Shown in pieces: positions 8,241 to 18,700 of a DNA stretch of 64,000 nucleotides. The notes under the pieces are model-generated. The model worked only from the letters and a program-made list of their open reading frames with translations. It was not told the origin of the DNA and searched no databases. Position numbers and translations under genes: made by a program. Each line of letters begins with the position of its first letter. Positions within the stretch are counted from its first letter, which is position 1. Source of the DNA: Cryobacterium adonitolivorans (GTDB lineage Bacteria; Actinomycetota; Actinomycetes; Actinomycetales; Microbacteriaceae); contig NZ_SOFL01000043.1 of the NCBI RefSeq assembly GCF_004402695.1, positions 48,003-112,002 of the forward strand. The letters run 5' to 3'.

Positions 8241-10573
8241 TGACCTGGTCCCTTCGTACTCTCGCCAGCTCCCCACAGCCTGCGCCTGCGCCGGCCATCC
8301 CGCCCGGCCGTTCTCTTAGCGTAGCGACCGAAGGACCGCACCGAGATGACCGCGCGCAGCCGGTCGCGGCGGTTGAGGCCGGCCCGCATGCTGTTCTGCA
8401 GCTCACGCACCGACACCCAGATGCCGTCCGGGTCGATCTCAGCAGCCCCGTCGGGTGCGAAGACGGCCCGGTCCACCTCGCCGGCCAGCCAGAGGGCGCG
8501 CACCCCGCCGACGGACCGGGCCAGCTCGGTGCGGGTCGCCTGGGGCGCAATGGCCAGACCGTGATCGGTCACGCTGTCGGCGAATTCCCGCCAGCCACCG
8601 ACGATGCGGTCGATCGGCCGGTGTGCCAGACGGCGGCGTCGCCGACGCCGCCACTTGGCGAGAACGATGCCCACAAACGGTGCGGTGAGGAGGCCGACGC
8701 CGAGTATCGACCAGGCCGCTATGGTCACGACCAGCCGAATCGCGGCCCAGAACGGGTCGGCGGCGTCGGGCGGGTCGACGGTCTGGCTCTCGGGCTGGCT
8801 GGGTTCGGACTGCTCAGCGGCATCCGGTGCCGGCGGGGGCAGCACGGTCTGCGGTCGGGAGATGGGAGTGGCGTCGTCGGGTTGGCGTGCCGGGATCTCC
8901 CGGACCGGCGGGTTGGGATCCAGCGCCACCCAGCCGTCGGCCTGGGTCTGCACCTCGATCCACGCCGAGGCATCGGCTCCGGTCACCGGTGCGGTATCGC
9001 CCTCCGCGGCGGGCACGAAGCCCACCACAACCCGGGCCGGAAAGCCGATCTGCCGGGCCATCAGGGCCGCCGTCACCGCGTACTGCTCGGCATCGCCGAG
9101 CATCGGCTGGTCCTCGAGGAGCTCATCGATGCGGTCGACGCCGTGCCCGGACCGGCTGACGGGTTCCCCCGCGGTGCCGTGGCTGACGTAGCCGGTCGTG
9201 GCCAGGAAGTCGAGCACGGCCTGCAGCCTCTGGCCCGGCGTGTCGCCCGGCCGCAGAATACCGGCCAGGGTTTTCTCGAGGCCGTCGGGCAGCACGTCGA
9301 CCTGCGGTAAGACCGCGGAGCCGGGCAGGGCGTCGGCCAGGTCTCCGGCCAGCGCCGGCACGACAGCGGTGCTGGTGTAGCTGTCGCCCTGCTCCAGGCC
9401 GGTGACAATGGCGGCGGTGCCGCCGAGGTCGTTGTACACGAACGACTCCTGGCGGGCGGCCGCGGTGGAGCCGATGAACTCAATGCGCTCCAGCGCACCG
9501 ACGCCGGGCACCCACACACCGTCGTACTCCCGGATCGACACCGTCAGGGAGACCTTGTCGCCGCGCACCGCACTCTGGTCGAGGCGGTAGGGCAGCCGGG
9601 TGAAGGTGCCGGAGTCCGGCCGCGACGCCGCGGCATCCGCGCTGCCCACCGAATACACCACGCCGTCGTAGTCGTCGAGGGTCGCCAGCCGGATGCGCCC
9701 GCCGGCGGGCAGCCCCTCGACCTCGAAGAGCACGGTGTCGGCGAGGTCCGGCTGCAGGTAGTTGCGGAACCCGGACAGCGGACTCGGGTAGGCGCGGGCG
9801 TCGAAAGGTGCAGCCACCCTGGTGCGCAGCACGTCCCTGGCCGCGGTGGGCGGCAGGGCGACGGCGGCGACCGTGCCGGCCAGGACCGCCATGGTCAGCG
9901 CAAGGGCCGCGACGACGACGGAGCGGGCCGCGCCCATCCGCCGGTCGGCCACCGGCGGCCGCGCCGCGGTCGCCGACACGAGCAGGCGGCCCCGGCGGCG
10001 TTCCAGGTTGAGCCACAGCAGCCAGAGCACCAGCACAGTGAACAACGCGAGGCCCAGCAGGGTGGGTGCCGTGGCCTGAACCGGGCCGAGGGCGATGCCG
10101 GCCAACAAAAGCAGCACCGGCGCCGGCAGCGCCAGTTCCGCCGCCTGGCTGCGGAGCGCCACCGAGAGCCCGACGACGCTGCTGAGCAGCACGAGGATCA
10201 GCGCGGGAACCAGAAGGGCCTGGTACGACCCGACCGGCAGCACGATGGTCACCAGCTGCTTCCAGCCGAGCGCCGTGGCCGGCACCAGCTCGGCGAGGCC
10301 GGCCGGGCTCGGTAGAACGCCGTACAGGGCGCGGCCGGGCACGGCCAGAGGAACCCCGACGAGGAGATAGCCGCCGATGGTCGTGAGGCCGACCAGCCAG
10401 GCGGGCCAGCGGAACACGGCGCCGACGATGGCGATGCCACACCCCAGCAACGCTGCGACGGCGACGAGCAGCACGAAGGCGCCGGTCTGGTAGACCGGCC
10501 ACAGGGCGGCGGCGGCGACGCCGGTGGCCGACATCAGGGCCACGGTGTTGCCGACGATGAAGCGCCCGCTCAT
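8237..10573 (-). CDS. Transglutaminase-like (TgpA-type) membrane protein, catalytic residues lost
   Basis: A 778-aa polytopic membrane protein. About seven hydrophobic segments come first (residues 1-240), then an extracytoplasmic region with a transglutaminase-like core (about 470-560), a membrane segment near 620-645 and a basic cytoplasmic tail resembling DUF4129. The core aligns by eye with the family: GDAEQYA stands where GxCxxYA is expected, and DASAWIEV where DAHAWVEV is expected. The nucleophile Cys is therefore Ala495 (codon 9089-9091) and the His is Ser536 (codon 8966-8968), while the Asp (LDPNPP, Asp552) is kept. It is probably not an active transglutaminase or protease. ATGA overlap with the DUF58 gene at its start and GTGA overlap at its end indicate translational coupling. 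Confidence 0.85.
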   Translation of the reverse strand: MSGRFIVGNTVALMSATGVAAAALWPVYQTGAFVLLVAVAALLGCGIAIVGAVFRWPAWLVGLTTIGGYLLVGVPLAVPGRALYGVLPSPAGLAELVPATALGWKQLVTIVLPVGSYQALLVPALILVLLSSVVGLSVALRSQAAELALPAPVLLLLAGIALGPVQATAPTLLGLALFTVLVLWLLWLNLERRRGRLLVSATAARPPVADRRMGAARSVVVAALALTMAVLAGTVAAVALPPTAARDVLRTRVAAPFDARAYPSPLSGFRNYLQPDLADTVLFEVEGLPAGGRIRLATLDDYDGVVYSVGSADAAASRPDSGTFTRLPYRLDQSAVRGDKVSLTVSIREYDGVWVPGVGALERIEFIGSTAAARQESFVYNDLGGTAAIVTGLEQGDSYTSTAVVPALAGDLADALPGSAVLPQVDVLPDGLEKTLAGILRPGDTPGQRLQAVLDFLATTGYVSHGTAGEPVSRSGHGVDRIDELLEDQPMLGDAEQYAVTAALMARQIGFPARVVVGFVPAAEGDTAPVTGADASAWIEVQTQADGWVALDPNPPVREIPARQPDDATPISRPQTVLPPPAPDAAEQSEPSQPESQTVDPPDAADPFWAAIRLVVTIAAWSILGVGLLTAPFVGIVLAKWRRRRRRRLAHRPIDRIVGGWREFADSVTDHGLAIAPQATRTELARSVGGVRALWLAGEVDRAVFAPDGAAEIDPDGIWVSVRELQNSMRAGLNRRDRLRAVISVRSFGRYAKRTAGRDGRRRRRLWGAGESTKGPGQ

Positions 10574-11739
10574 GCGGCGGCCCCCCGGGCCAGGCTGTGC
10601 TGCAAGTCATCGAGGAAGCCGATGGTGAGCAGGCTCATACCGCCGGCGCGGCGCAGGCCCGGGCGGGCGCCGGGGTCGCAGACGACGGCGACGGCCTCGA
10701 CCCCGACGGGGAATCCCGCCGCCGAGGCGCGCAGTGCGGCCAATGGTGTCGCCGACCCGCAGAGCAGGAAGGCCACCGACAGCCCGTCGACCGCGGCGGC
10801 GGCCTTCCTGGACAGCGCGCGCAGGTCGGCGGCGCCGGGTGCCAGGTCCACTCCGCTGAGGTCGTCGAGCAGCCGGGTGGGGGTGAGGGTGCTGAGCGGG
10901 CGTGAGCTGGCCAGGACCGACACCGTGCGCGCATCACGGATCGCCCGGATTCCCAGGGAACCGGCCGCGCTGACGGCGAGCTCGAATTCATCGTCGTCGG
11001 CGAAGTCGCTCGTGGCCAGGCTGAGGGCCACGAGCAGGTGGCTGCGCCGGGTCTGCTCGTACTGGCGCACCATCAGGCGGCCGGTCTTGGCGCTGCTCTT
11101 CCAGTGGATACTGCGCCTCTCGTCGCCGCTCTGATATTCGCGCAGGGCGTGGAACGCCACGTCGCTGGCGGTGAGGTCCCGGGTGGGTTGACCTTCGAGG
11201 TCGCGCACGAAGCCCTGGCTCATGCTGGGGATGGCGATGGTGCGCGGATGCACGTAGAGATCGATCCGCTGCGCGAGCACGGTCTCCAGCCGCACCAGCC
11301 CCACCGGATCGGCCCGCACCGTGTGCACGGGCCCGATCGGGATGATGCCCCGGCGCTCGGCGGGAACCACGAACACCTCGTCGATGCCGGTGCGCGCGGC
11401 CAGAGACGGCATCGGGAACTCGGCCAACCCGGCTCCCACCGGCACCTGCACCGTCACGGCGGCCAGGCGCCGGCTGGTCGAGTTGTGCACGTCGACCTGC
11501 CCGGGCACCCGCTCCCCCGCGACAACCCTGTCGACGGGCAGGGTCAACGTGATGTGGTGGGCGCTCTGACCGAGCAGGTGCGCGAGCGCGCCGGCCACCA
11601 GGACGGCGGCCGCCCAACCGATCGCGGTGAGTTCGGCCCAGCCCAGGCCGTAGCCGGCGGCGAGCAGCGCGGCCGCGCAGCCGGCGACGCTCCAGCCGAG
11701 CGGCGTGACCGCGCCGAGCATCCGGGTTCTAGCTGACAT
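10570..11739 (-). CDS. DUF58 domain membrane protein
   Basis: A 389-aa protein with two N-terminal membrane segments (about 13-55), a beta-rich domain and the DUF58 signature REYQSGDERRSIHWKSSAKT near residues 196-216, followed by a vWA-like C-terminal region. DUF58 proteins usually pair with MoxR ATPases and transglutaminase-like proteins, exactly as here; they are thought to act with the ATPase as chaperone or assembly factors at the membrane. Its start overlaps the MoxR gene by 11 bp and its TGA is in an ATGA overlap with the transglutaminase-like gene. Biochemical role unknown. Confidence 0.9.
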   Translation of the reverse strand: MSARTRMLGAVTPLGWSVAGCAAALLAAGYGLGWAELTAIGWAAAVLVAGALAHLLGQSAHHITLTLPVDRVVAGERVPGQVDVHNSTSRRLAAVTVQVPVGAGLAEFPMPSLAARTGIDEVFVVPAERRGIIPIGPVHTVRADPVGLVRLETVLAQRIDLYVHPRTIAIPSMSQGFVRDLEGQPTRDLTASDVAFHALREYQSGDERRSIHWKSSAKTGRLMVRQYEQTRRSHLLVALSLATSDFADDDEFELAVSAAGSLGIRAIRDARTVSVLASSRPLSTLTPTRLLDDLSGVDLAPGAADLRALSRKAAAAVDGLSVAFLLCGSATPLAALRASAAGFPVGVEAVAVVCDPGARPGLRRAGGMSLLTIGFLDDLQHSLARGAAA

Positions 11740-12772
11740 CCGCCCGCTGGTCCTCCCCGCTGCGCGGCGGCGGCGTCTCGACCAGGATCCGGCCGATCAC
11801 ACTCGAGGCGCTGACGCCGTCGAATTCGGCCTCGGCGTCCAGCAGCAGCCGGTGCGCGAGCACGGGTTCGGCGAGCGCCTTCACGTCGTCGGGGGTCACG
11901 TAGTGCCGGCCTTGGGAGGCCGCGTAGGTCTTGGCCGTGCGGATGAGCGCGAGGGCTCCGCGCACACTGGCGCCCAAGCGCACCTCCGGGCTGCTGCGGG
12001 TGGCGTCGACGAGCCGGGCGACGTAGTCGTTGATGGTCGCGTCGACGAATACGGTGCGGGCCAGCGATGCCACCTCGACGACGGACTCCGCCGAGAGCAC
12101 CGGTGCCACGCGGTTGTCGTGGGCCCGCCGACCGGCGCCTTCCAGAATGCGCACCGTGGCCGCCTGGTCGGGGTAGCCGATCGAGGTCTTCATCAGGAAC
12201 CTGTCCAGCTGGGCCTCAGGAAGCCTGTAGGTGCCGGCCTGTTCGATCGGGTTCTGGGTCGCGATCACCATGAACGGGCCCGCCACCCGGTGGGTGACGC
12301 CGTCGGCAGTGACCTGACCCTCCTCCATCACCTCGAGCAGCGCGGCCTGGGTCTTGGGGCTGGCCCGGTTGATCTCGTCGGCCAGCACGATGTTGGCGAA
12401 TACCGGTCCGCGGTGGAACTCGAAGGTGGCCGTGCGCTGGTCGAAGATGCTCACCCCGGTGATGTCCCCAGGCAGCAGGTCGGGGGTGAACTGCACCCGG
12501 TTGTTGGTGCCGCGAACGCTCTGCGCGATGGCGCGGGCCAGCGAGGTCTTCCCGGTCCCGGGAACATCCTCCAGGAGCAGGTGGCCCTCGCTGAACAAGG
12601 CCGTGAACGCGAGCCTGATGACGTGCTGCTTGCCCAGCACGACCTCCTCAACGCCACGCACCAGCCTGTCGAAGAGGGTCGCGAACTGGCCGGCCTCCTC
12701 GATACTCATCTGCTCGGCGTCGCGGCGGGCGCCCGGCTGGCCTGGGCTCACACGATCGGGGGTCAGGGTCAT
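11729..12772 (-). CDS. MoxR-family AAA+ ATPase
   Basis: A 347-aa AAA+ ATPase of the MoxR branch, which remodels or matures partner protein complexes, usually with vWA-type proteins. Walker A DVPGTGKTSLA lies near residue 66-77, Walker B VLADEINRASPKTQAALLEVMEE near 130, and sensor 1 ATQNPIEQAGTYRLPEAQLDRF follows. ATG 12772 gives an ATGA overlap with the stop of the giant Ig/FN3 gene; the open frame continues upstream only as a shadow of that gene. Placement between the giant and DUF58 suggests it acts on one or both. Confidence 0.93.
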   Translation of the reverse strand: MTLTPDRVSPGQPGARRDAEQMSIEEAGQFATLFDRLVRGVEEVVLGKQHVIRLAFTALFSEGHLLLEDVPGTGKTSLARAIAQSVRGTNNRVQFTPDLLPGDITGVSIFDQRTATFEFHRGPVFANIVLADEINRASPKTQAALLEVMEEGQVTADGVTHRVAGPFMVIATQNPIEQAGTYRLPEAQLDRFLMKTSIGYPDQAATVRILEGAGRRAHDNRVAPVLSAESVVEVASLARTVFVDATINDYVARLVDATRSSPEVRLGASVRGALALIRTAKTYAASQGRHYVTPDDVKALAEPVLAHRLLLDAEAEFDGVSASSVIGRILVETPPPRSGEDQRADVS

Positions 12773-15700
12773 GGGGTGATCGCTTTCTTCGGGATCGGGC
12801 GGGAGAAGTCGAAGGTGTGGCCGTCCACTGTGACGGTGAGCAGCACGGTGCCCGAGTCGGGCAGCGGGCCGGGCAGGGTACAGGTGGTGGCGCTGTCGGC
12901 CGGGGTCGGCGTCGATGTCGATCCGGCGACCGTGCACGCGAAGGTCGCCGCGAGGGATCCGTTCTGCGGCGCGCCGGTCCAGGAGAACCGGCCGGCCGCG
13001 CCGTCGTAGGCCAGACCGGTCGCGGTGAAGGTGACGGATGCCTCCGGCGCTGTGGTGGTGCCCGACCAGGGCCCGCAGGAGCCCCACACCGTGCACGCCT
13101 GCAGTTGGAAGGCCACGGCGGAGCCGAATGGCAGGTCGAGCAGGTCGCGCGGCCAGGCGCTGCCGCTGAACCTCGCCCCGGAGCCGGAGCCATCCGCGGC
13201 CCGGATGTTGTAGTGGTCGACGCCGGCGGACGGGCTCACGCCGGTGAGGTGGTAATCCCAGGCGTCGCCCTGCTGTTCCATCGCACCCTGCACCTGGCTG
13301 ATTGCGCCGGGGGCCGGCCGCACGAGGACCGTGGCAACCGTGCTCGGGACGCAGCCGGCCCGGTTGTGGCCCCAGACCACGAACGAGTAGCTGCCGTCGT
13401 CGACGAGCAGGCCGTCGAACACGGCGCTGCGCCCGCCGGCTGCCACGCTCTGCTGTTCCAGCACCACACCGCCGGCGCGGGGTGCGGTCAGGGAGCCGGG
13501 CGCGGGGGCCGACACCGAGCAGGCCTGCGCGCCGGTGGGCACGCCGGCGCCGCTGATCCGCTGCACGACGTAGCCCGCAACGGCGTCGCCGCGGTCGGCG
13601 AAACCGTCCCAGGTCACGGTGACGGCGCCGCTGACATCGGTCGCCGTCGCCGTGATCCCGCCGGCGACCGGCGCGCCGTAGGGCGTTCCGGTGGCGGCGG
13701 TGCTGTTCCAGCTCGACAGGGCGGGGTAGGCGTCATTGCGGGCGCTGACGGCAAAGCCCACGCCGGTCCCGTTGGCCAGGCCGTCCACCCGCAGGGTGCA
13801 GCGGGCGTTGTCGCAGAGCGCTCCGGTGGCGCTCACCTCCGGTTGGGCGACCCCGGCCACGCTGACCTGGTAGCCGCGGATGTCCGTGCCGCCGCCCGTC
13901 GCCTGGACGACGTCCCAGCCGAGCAGCATGGCGCCGTCTTCGGGTACGGCGGTCAGCCCTGTCGGTGCTGCCGGGATCACGTCGGACCAGACCGACGCGG
14001 CGAGGGTGCCGGCCGTGGCCGTGCCGATGCCGTTCTGCGCGGCCACGCTGACCCGCACGGCGTTCGCCTGACCGTTGCCCGGCGTGGCCAGGGTGCAGGA
14101 GGTGGCCGCGCACACCGTGCTGCCGAGGGTGCGGCCGGAGGAGGCGTCGAGGGTGGTCACCCGGTAACCGGTGATGGGTGAGTTGTTGGCGGCGCCGGGG
14201 TTGAACGCCACGGTGATACGCCCGTCGGCGAAGCCCGTGGCCCGCAGCCCGGTGACGGCGTCGGGGACGTCCTGCACCGACACCCGCACGGTGCCCCAGG
14301 TGTACCGGTCAGGGTCGTTGGTGGCATCCGCCACCTGGTACTGCAGGGTGCTGTCCGTGGGCTGAGCGTCGGCGGACACCCGCACGGTGAGCCTGCTGTT
14401 GTCGGCGCTGGGCGTGATCGACACCCCGGCGGGCAGTGCGGCCGAATCGAGCCCGCGCACCGCGAGCACCCGCAGCCCCACCGCGGGGAACGGGTTGGTG
14501 GCGCCGTCGTTGGCGAGCACATCGATGACGGTGCTGCGCCCGCGGGGCGCGACGGCCGCATCCGTCGCAGGCAGCGCGAGGGGTCTGGTGGAGGCCACGA
14601 CGCGCAGCTCGATTCGCCCGGCCGAGCCGGCGCTGAGGTCGTCGCGCACCCCGATCGTCACCGAGCTGGTGCTGCCCTTCGGGGTGCCCTCCAGAGCGGT
14701 CACGGTGAGCAGGCTGCCGTCCAGCGTCTGCCCGAAGCCGGTCGGCAGCGGGTCGAGTACCGTGAAGGCGAGTTCGTCGCGGTCCTCCGGGTAGGGATAG
14801 GCGGTGAGCTTGGCCAGGTCGATGACCTTGCTCTGACCGGGTTCGAAGTCGATTCCCGCCCCGTCGAAGGCGGGCGGCTGGTTCTCCCGCGGCGTCACGG
14901 TGATCGGCAGCACAATCGTGGCGGTGCGTCCGGCCGGGTCGGTGGCGCCCGCGCCGTCTGTCACCTCGAACGAGATGGAGGCGGGCCCGAAATACCGGTC
15001 GGCGCTGGTGAAGGAGAGGGTCTGGGAACCCGTGCTGAGTTCGGCGCCGTTGGCGTGCGTGGCGCGCACCGTGTTGCGGTCGGTGAGTTGCACGGGCTTG
15101 CCGCCGACGGCCACCACGTAATCGTTAATGTCGATGTCCACGGTGGCTTCGCTGGCCACGACGAGTTTGGCGGCGCCGGCCCGCAGCTGCGGAAGGGCGT
15201 CGTTGGTTCCCGGCACCCAGACGAACGCGTAGGCCACGATGCCGGGGTCCTGGGGGTGACTGACGCTGAACGGGATGATCTGGCTGGTCTTGGCGACGGT
15301 GACGCGGATGTGGGCTGTGTCGGTGACCGTCGCGGCACCGTCATAGCCGGGCAAGACGGCCAGCTTCAGGTCCCGGGCCGACCCTTCGGCGAAGAACACC
15401 CTGGCGAGCACATCGACGTCGACGGTGTCCCGGCCGAGCACATCGGAGAGCCTCAGCCGGGTGTCGTCGGCCTCGGGATGGGCGCGGGGTGCGTCCGCTG
15501 CCACGACGACGGTGAGGAAGGCCGAGCCGGTGCCGCCCCGCTCGTTCTGGATCTGGTAGACGAAGCCGTACCGGCCGCCGACGTTCGGGGCGCGCACCAC
15601 GACGACGTCGCCGTCAACCGCGGCGGTGCCCGCGGCGGTGCCCGCGGCGCCGTCGGCGGCACCCTCTGCGGTCGCCTCGACAGCGGTGATGCTCAGTGTG

Positions 15701-18700
15701 CCGCCGTCGGGGTCTGAGTCGTTGCCGAGCACCCGCACCGACACCCGGGATCCGGGTCGCACGGTGACCTCGTCCGGCACGGCGACGGGGTTGCGGGCCC
15801 CATCAGGGCGGGGGCTGATGCCTACCCGCACCGTGCCGGTGGCCCGGGCGCCGAGGGCGTCGATGACGGCGTAGGTGAAGGTGTCGGTGCCCGCGGAGTA
15901 GTCGCCTGCCCTGTAGCTGAGCGAGTCGGCGTCGACGGCCGTGACGGTGCCCTTTTCGGGGTTGGTCTCCTGGCCGAGCAGCTGCACGGAGTCGCCGTCG
16001 GGGTCGATCCCGGTCCGAGGGATCTGGATGCGCACGGTGTCGCCCGCCAGCACCCTGGCGGTGACGGTGGGCGGCAGTGGCGGGTTGTTGGTGGCGGCGT
16101 CGGTCTCGCGTACCGAGATGCGCACCTCGGCGTTGGCGAACTGCCCATCAGGGGCGCTCACCCTGTACACGGCGGTGAAGTTGCCGGTGCTCGCCGGTGC
16201 GAGGTAGCGCAGCACTCGGCCGGAGGCGAAGAGCAGTCCGGCGCCGGCGGGTAGCGGGGTCGAGAGCACCGGGTCGAGCATGAGGGCGTCGCCGTTGGGA
16301 TGTTCGTCGTTGGCGAGCACCGGGATGTCGATGGTGTCGCCCACCCGCACCGATACCGAGTCTGCGGCCGCGACGGGCGGCTGCCTGATGGTCGCCGCGG
16401 GGATCTCGATCACCGTGACGGTGCCGGTGGCCTCGGCCAGGCCGTTGCTCACGGTGTAACCGAAGCTGGTGGTGCCCGATTCGAGCGGCCGGGTCAGGGT
16501 GACCCTCAGGAGGTGCTGGTCGAGGACCTCGACAGTCAGGCCGCTGCCGGAGGACACATTGGAGGTTGCGGTGACCAGAAGCACTCCCCCGGCGGGGTCG
16601 AAGTCTGTCGCGAGCACGTCGACGACCGTGGGCTGCTGGGAGCGCAGGAAGGCCGTGTGCGGCACCGTGATGGGTCGGCCGGGGCTGTCCGGCGCTGGGT
16701 CGACGTCCACACGGATCAGCCCGGTCACGGTGGTCGCACCGTCGGTCACCGCGTAGTCCAGGTAGTGCACGCCGACGGTAGCGCTGACGAACCTGAATGT
16801 TCCGCCCGCGAAGTCCGCAGCGATGCTGACGCCGGGCTTATCTGGGACCGCGCCCAACCGCAGCGGGCCGGAGCCGCCGCGCACGTGCGTGAGTGGGGCG
16901 ACGGTGACCTCGCTGCCCGCCGTCGTGCGCACGGCGAACGCGTCGGCGACGATGGGCACGGTCCCGGCGGGACGCACCGAGATGTCCAGGGTCCCCGCCC
17001 CGGTGAGACTGCCGTCCGAGACGGCGAGGCCGACCTGGGCGGCGTCGCCGCCGTCTCCGGCATCCGTGAACAGCACGGCGCCGGCCGGCGTCGAGGTCGC
17101 GGTGTCCGGGGCCGAGGCCGTGGCGGCGGTGAGATAGAACGGGTCGCCGTCCGGGTCGATCCAGTCGCCGAGCACCTGGCTCTCAACGCTGCCGCCGGCG
17201 GCGACGCTGGCCCGGGTCTGGCGGGCCTGGTGGGGCGCGGAGTTCTCATCCGGGCTGCGCACCGTGACCGTGACGGTGGCGTCGGCGACACCGCCGCGCC
17301 CGTCGCTGACCGAGTAGTCGAAGCTGAGGCTGCCGGACGCCTCCGGGGTGAGGGTGAGCTGCAGCTGCTGGTTGCCGGAGACCAGGTCGAGGCGGCCCTG
17401 ATCGGCCGGCGGCGGCTCTGCGGTGTCGATGACCAGCACGTCGCCGTTGGGGTCGTAGTCGTTCAGGAGCACCGGCAGGGTGACCGTGCGGCCCGGGCGG
17501 GCGCCGAACGCGTCGTCGATCGCGACCGGCGGCACCTGGGTGTCTTCGTTGTCCGGCGGGATGTCGTCGGTGGCGCCGGTTTCCTCCTGCTGGTCGGAGA
17601 CCGGGTCGATGAGGTCGTCCCAGTTGTCGATGAGCTCGTTGTCGCGCTGCACGTTCCAGGTGGCGCCGTTGCGGGCGTCGTTGAGCAGCAGTCGGGAGCC
17701 GTTTTGCCGGTATTCCAGGCGTGCGTCGCCGGCGAGTCCGGCGAGGGTTGCGGTGATTCCCGCCGGTGAGCCGATGCCGCAGGCCTGCCAGGCGGTGCCG
17801 TCGGCCCACGCCGCGTAGGCGCAGCGGCCGTCCTGGACGGGAGCGGCCGGGCTGCCTGCTGCCGTGTTGTCGGCGAGCAGTTCGGTGGCGGCCCCGCGGT
17901 CGAGGGGCACGCTGATCAGGCCGGTGCTGTGCGCGATGAGGACCCGGTCGCCGGTTACGGCCGGCTCCTGCAGTCGGGGCATGGCCGTCAGGCTGCCGGT
18001 GAGGTCGACGGTGCGCTGGGGCAGGTGCAGGATGCCGGTGGTCGTGTTGAGCAGCGCCCAGCTGCCGTTCACCTGGCTGAGCTGGTAGCCGTCGGCGGGG
18101 TCTCCGGCCGGCACCGTGGTCGTCTCTGCCACGGTGTCCGGGAGGTCGGGGTCAATCCTCACGAGGGTCTGCGTGGCCGGGGTGAACCCGAACAGGACGC
18201 CGGTGTCGTCGAGGCTGAACAGGGTGCCGGTGCCCAGCGCGAGCGCAGGGTCTGTGGTGCTGTCGAACGTCGCCAGGTCGGCGCTGTTCGCCCTCCAGAG
18301 GTCGCCGTCGGCCGAGATCGCGGCGAGGCCGCCCGCCAGGCGCACCTCGGGGGCATCCGGAGGCAGGGCCACGCTGTCGGTGACCGTCGCGGTGGCCGGG
18401 TCGAGGATGTCCATGGTGCCGTTGCCGCCGTCGACCATCAGCACTGTTGCCCCCTGCTGCACCACGGTGGTGCCCTCGGACGGGACGGGGACCACCGTGT
18501 TCAGTTCGGCGATCTCGGTATTGACCCGGCCCACCAGCTGACGGGTTTCGCTGCCCACCCAGACGGCGGCGTCACCCAGGTCGACCTTCTCCGCGGTGTA
18601 GCCGCCGGAGACCACCGCGACGGTGACCACCAGTGCGGTGACGAGGGTTCCGCCGGTGACCGAGGCCACGACGGAGCGGTGCGCTCCCAGCCAACGGCGG

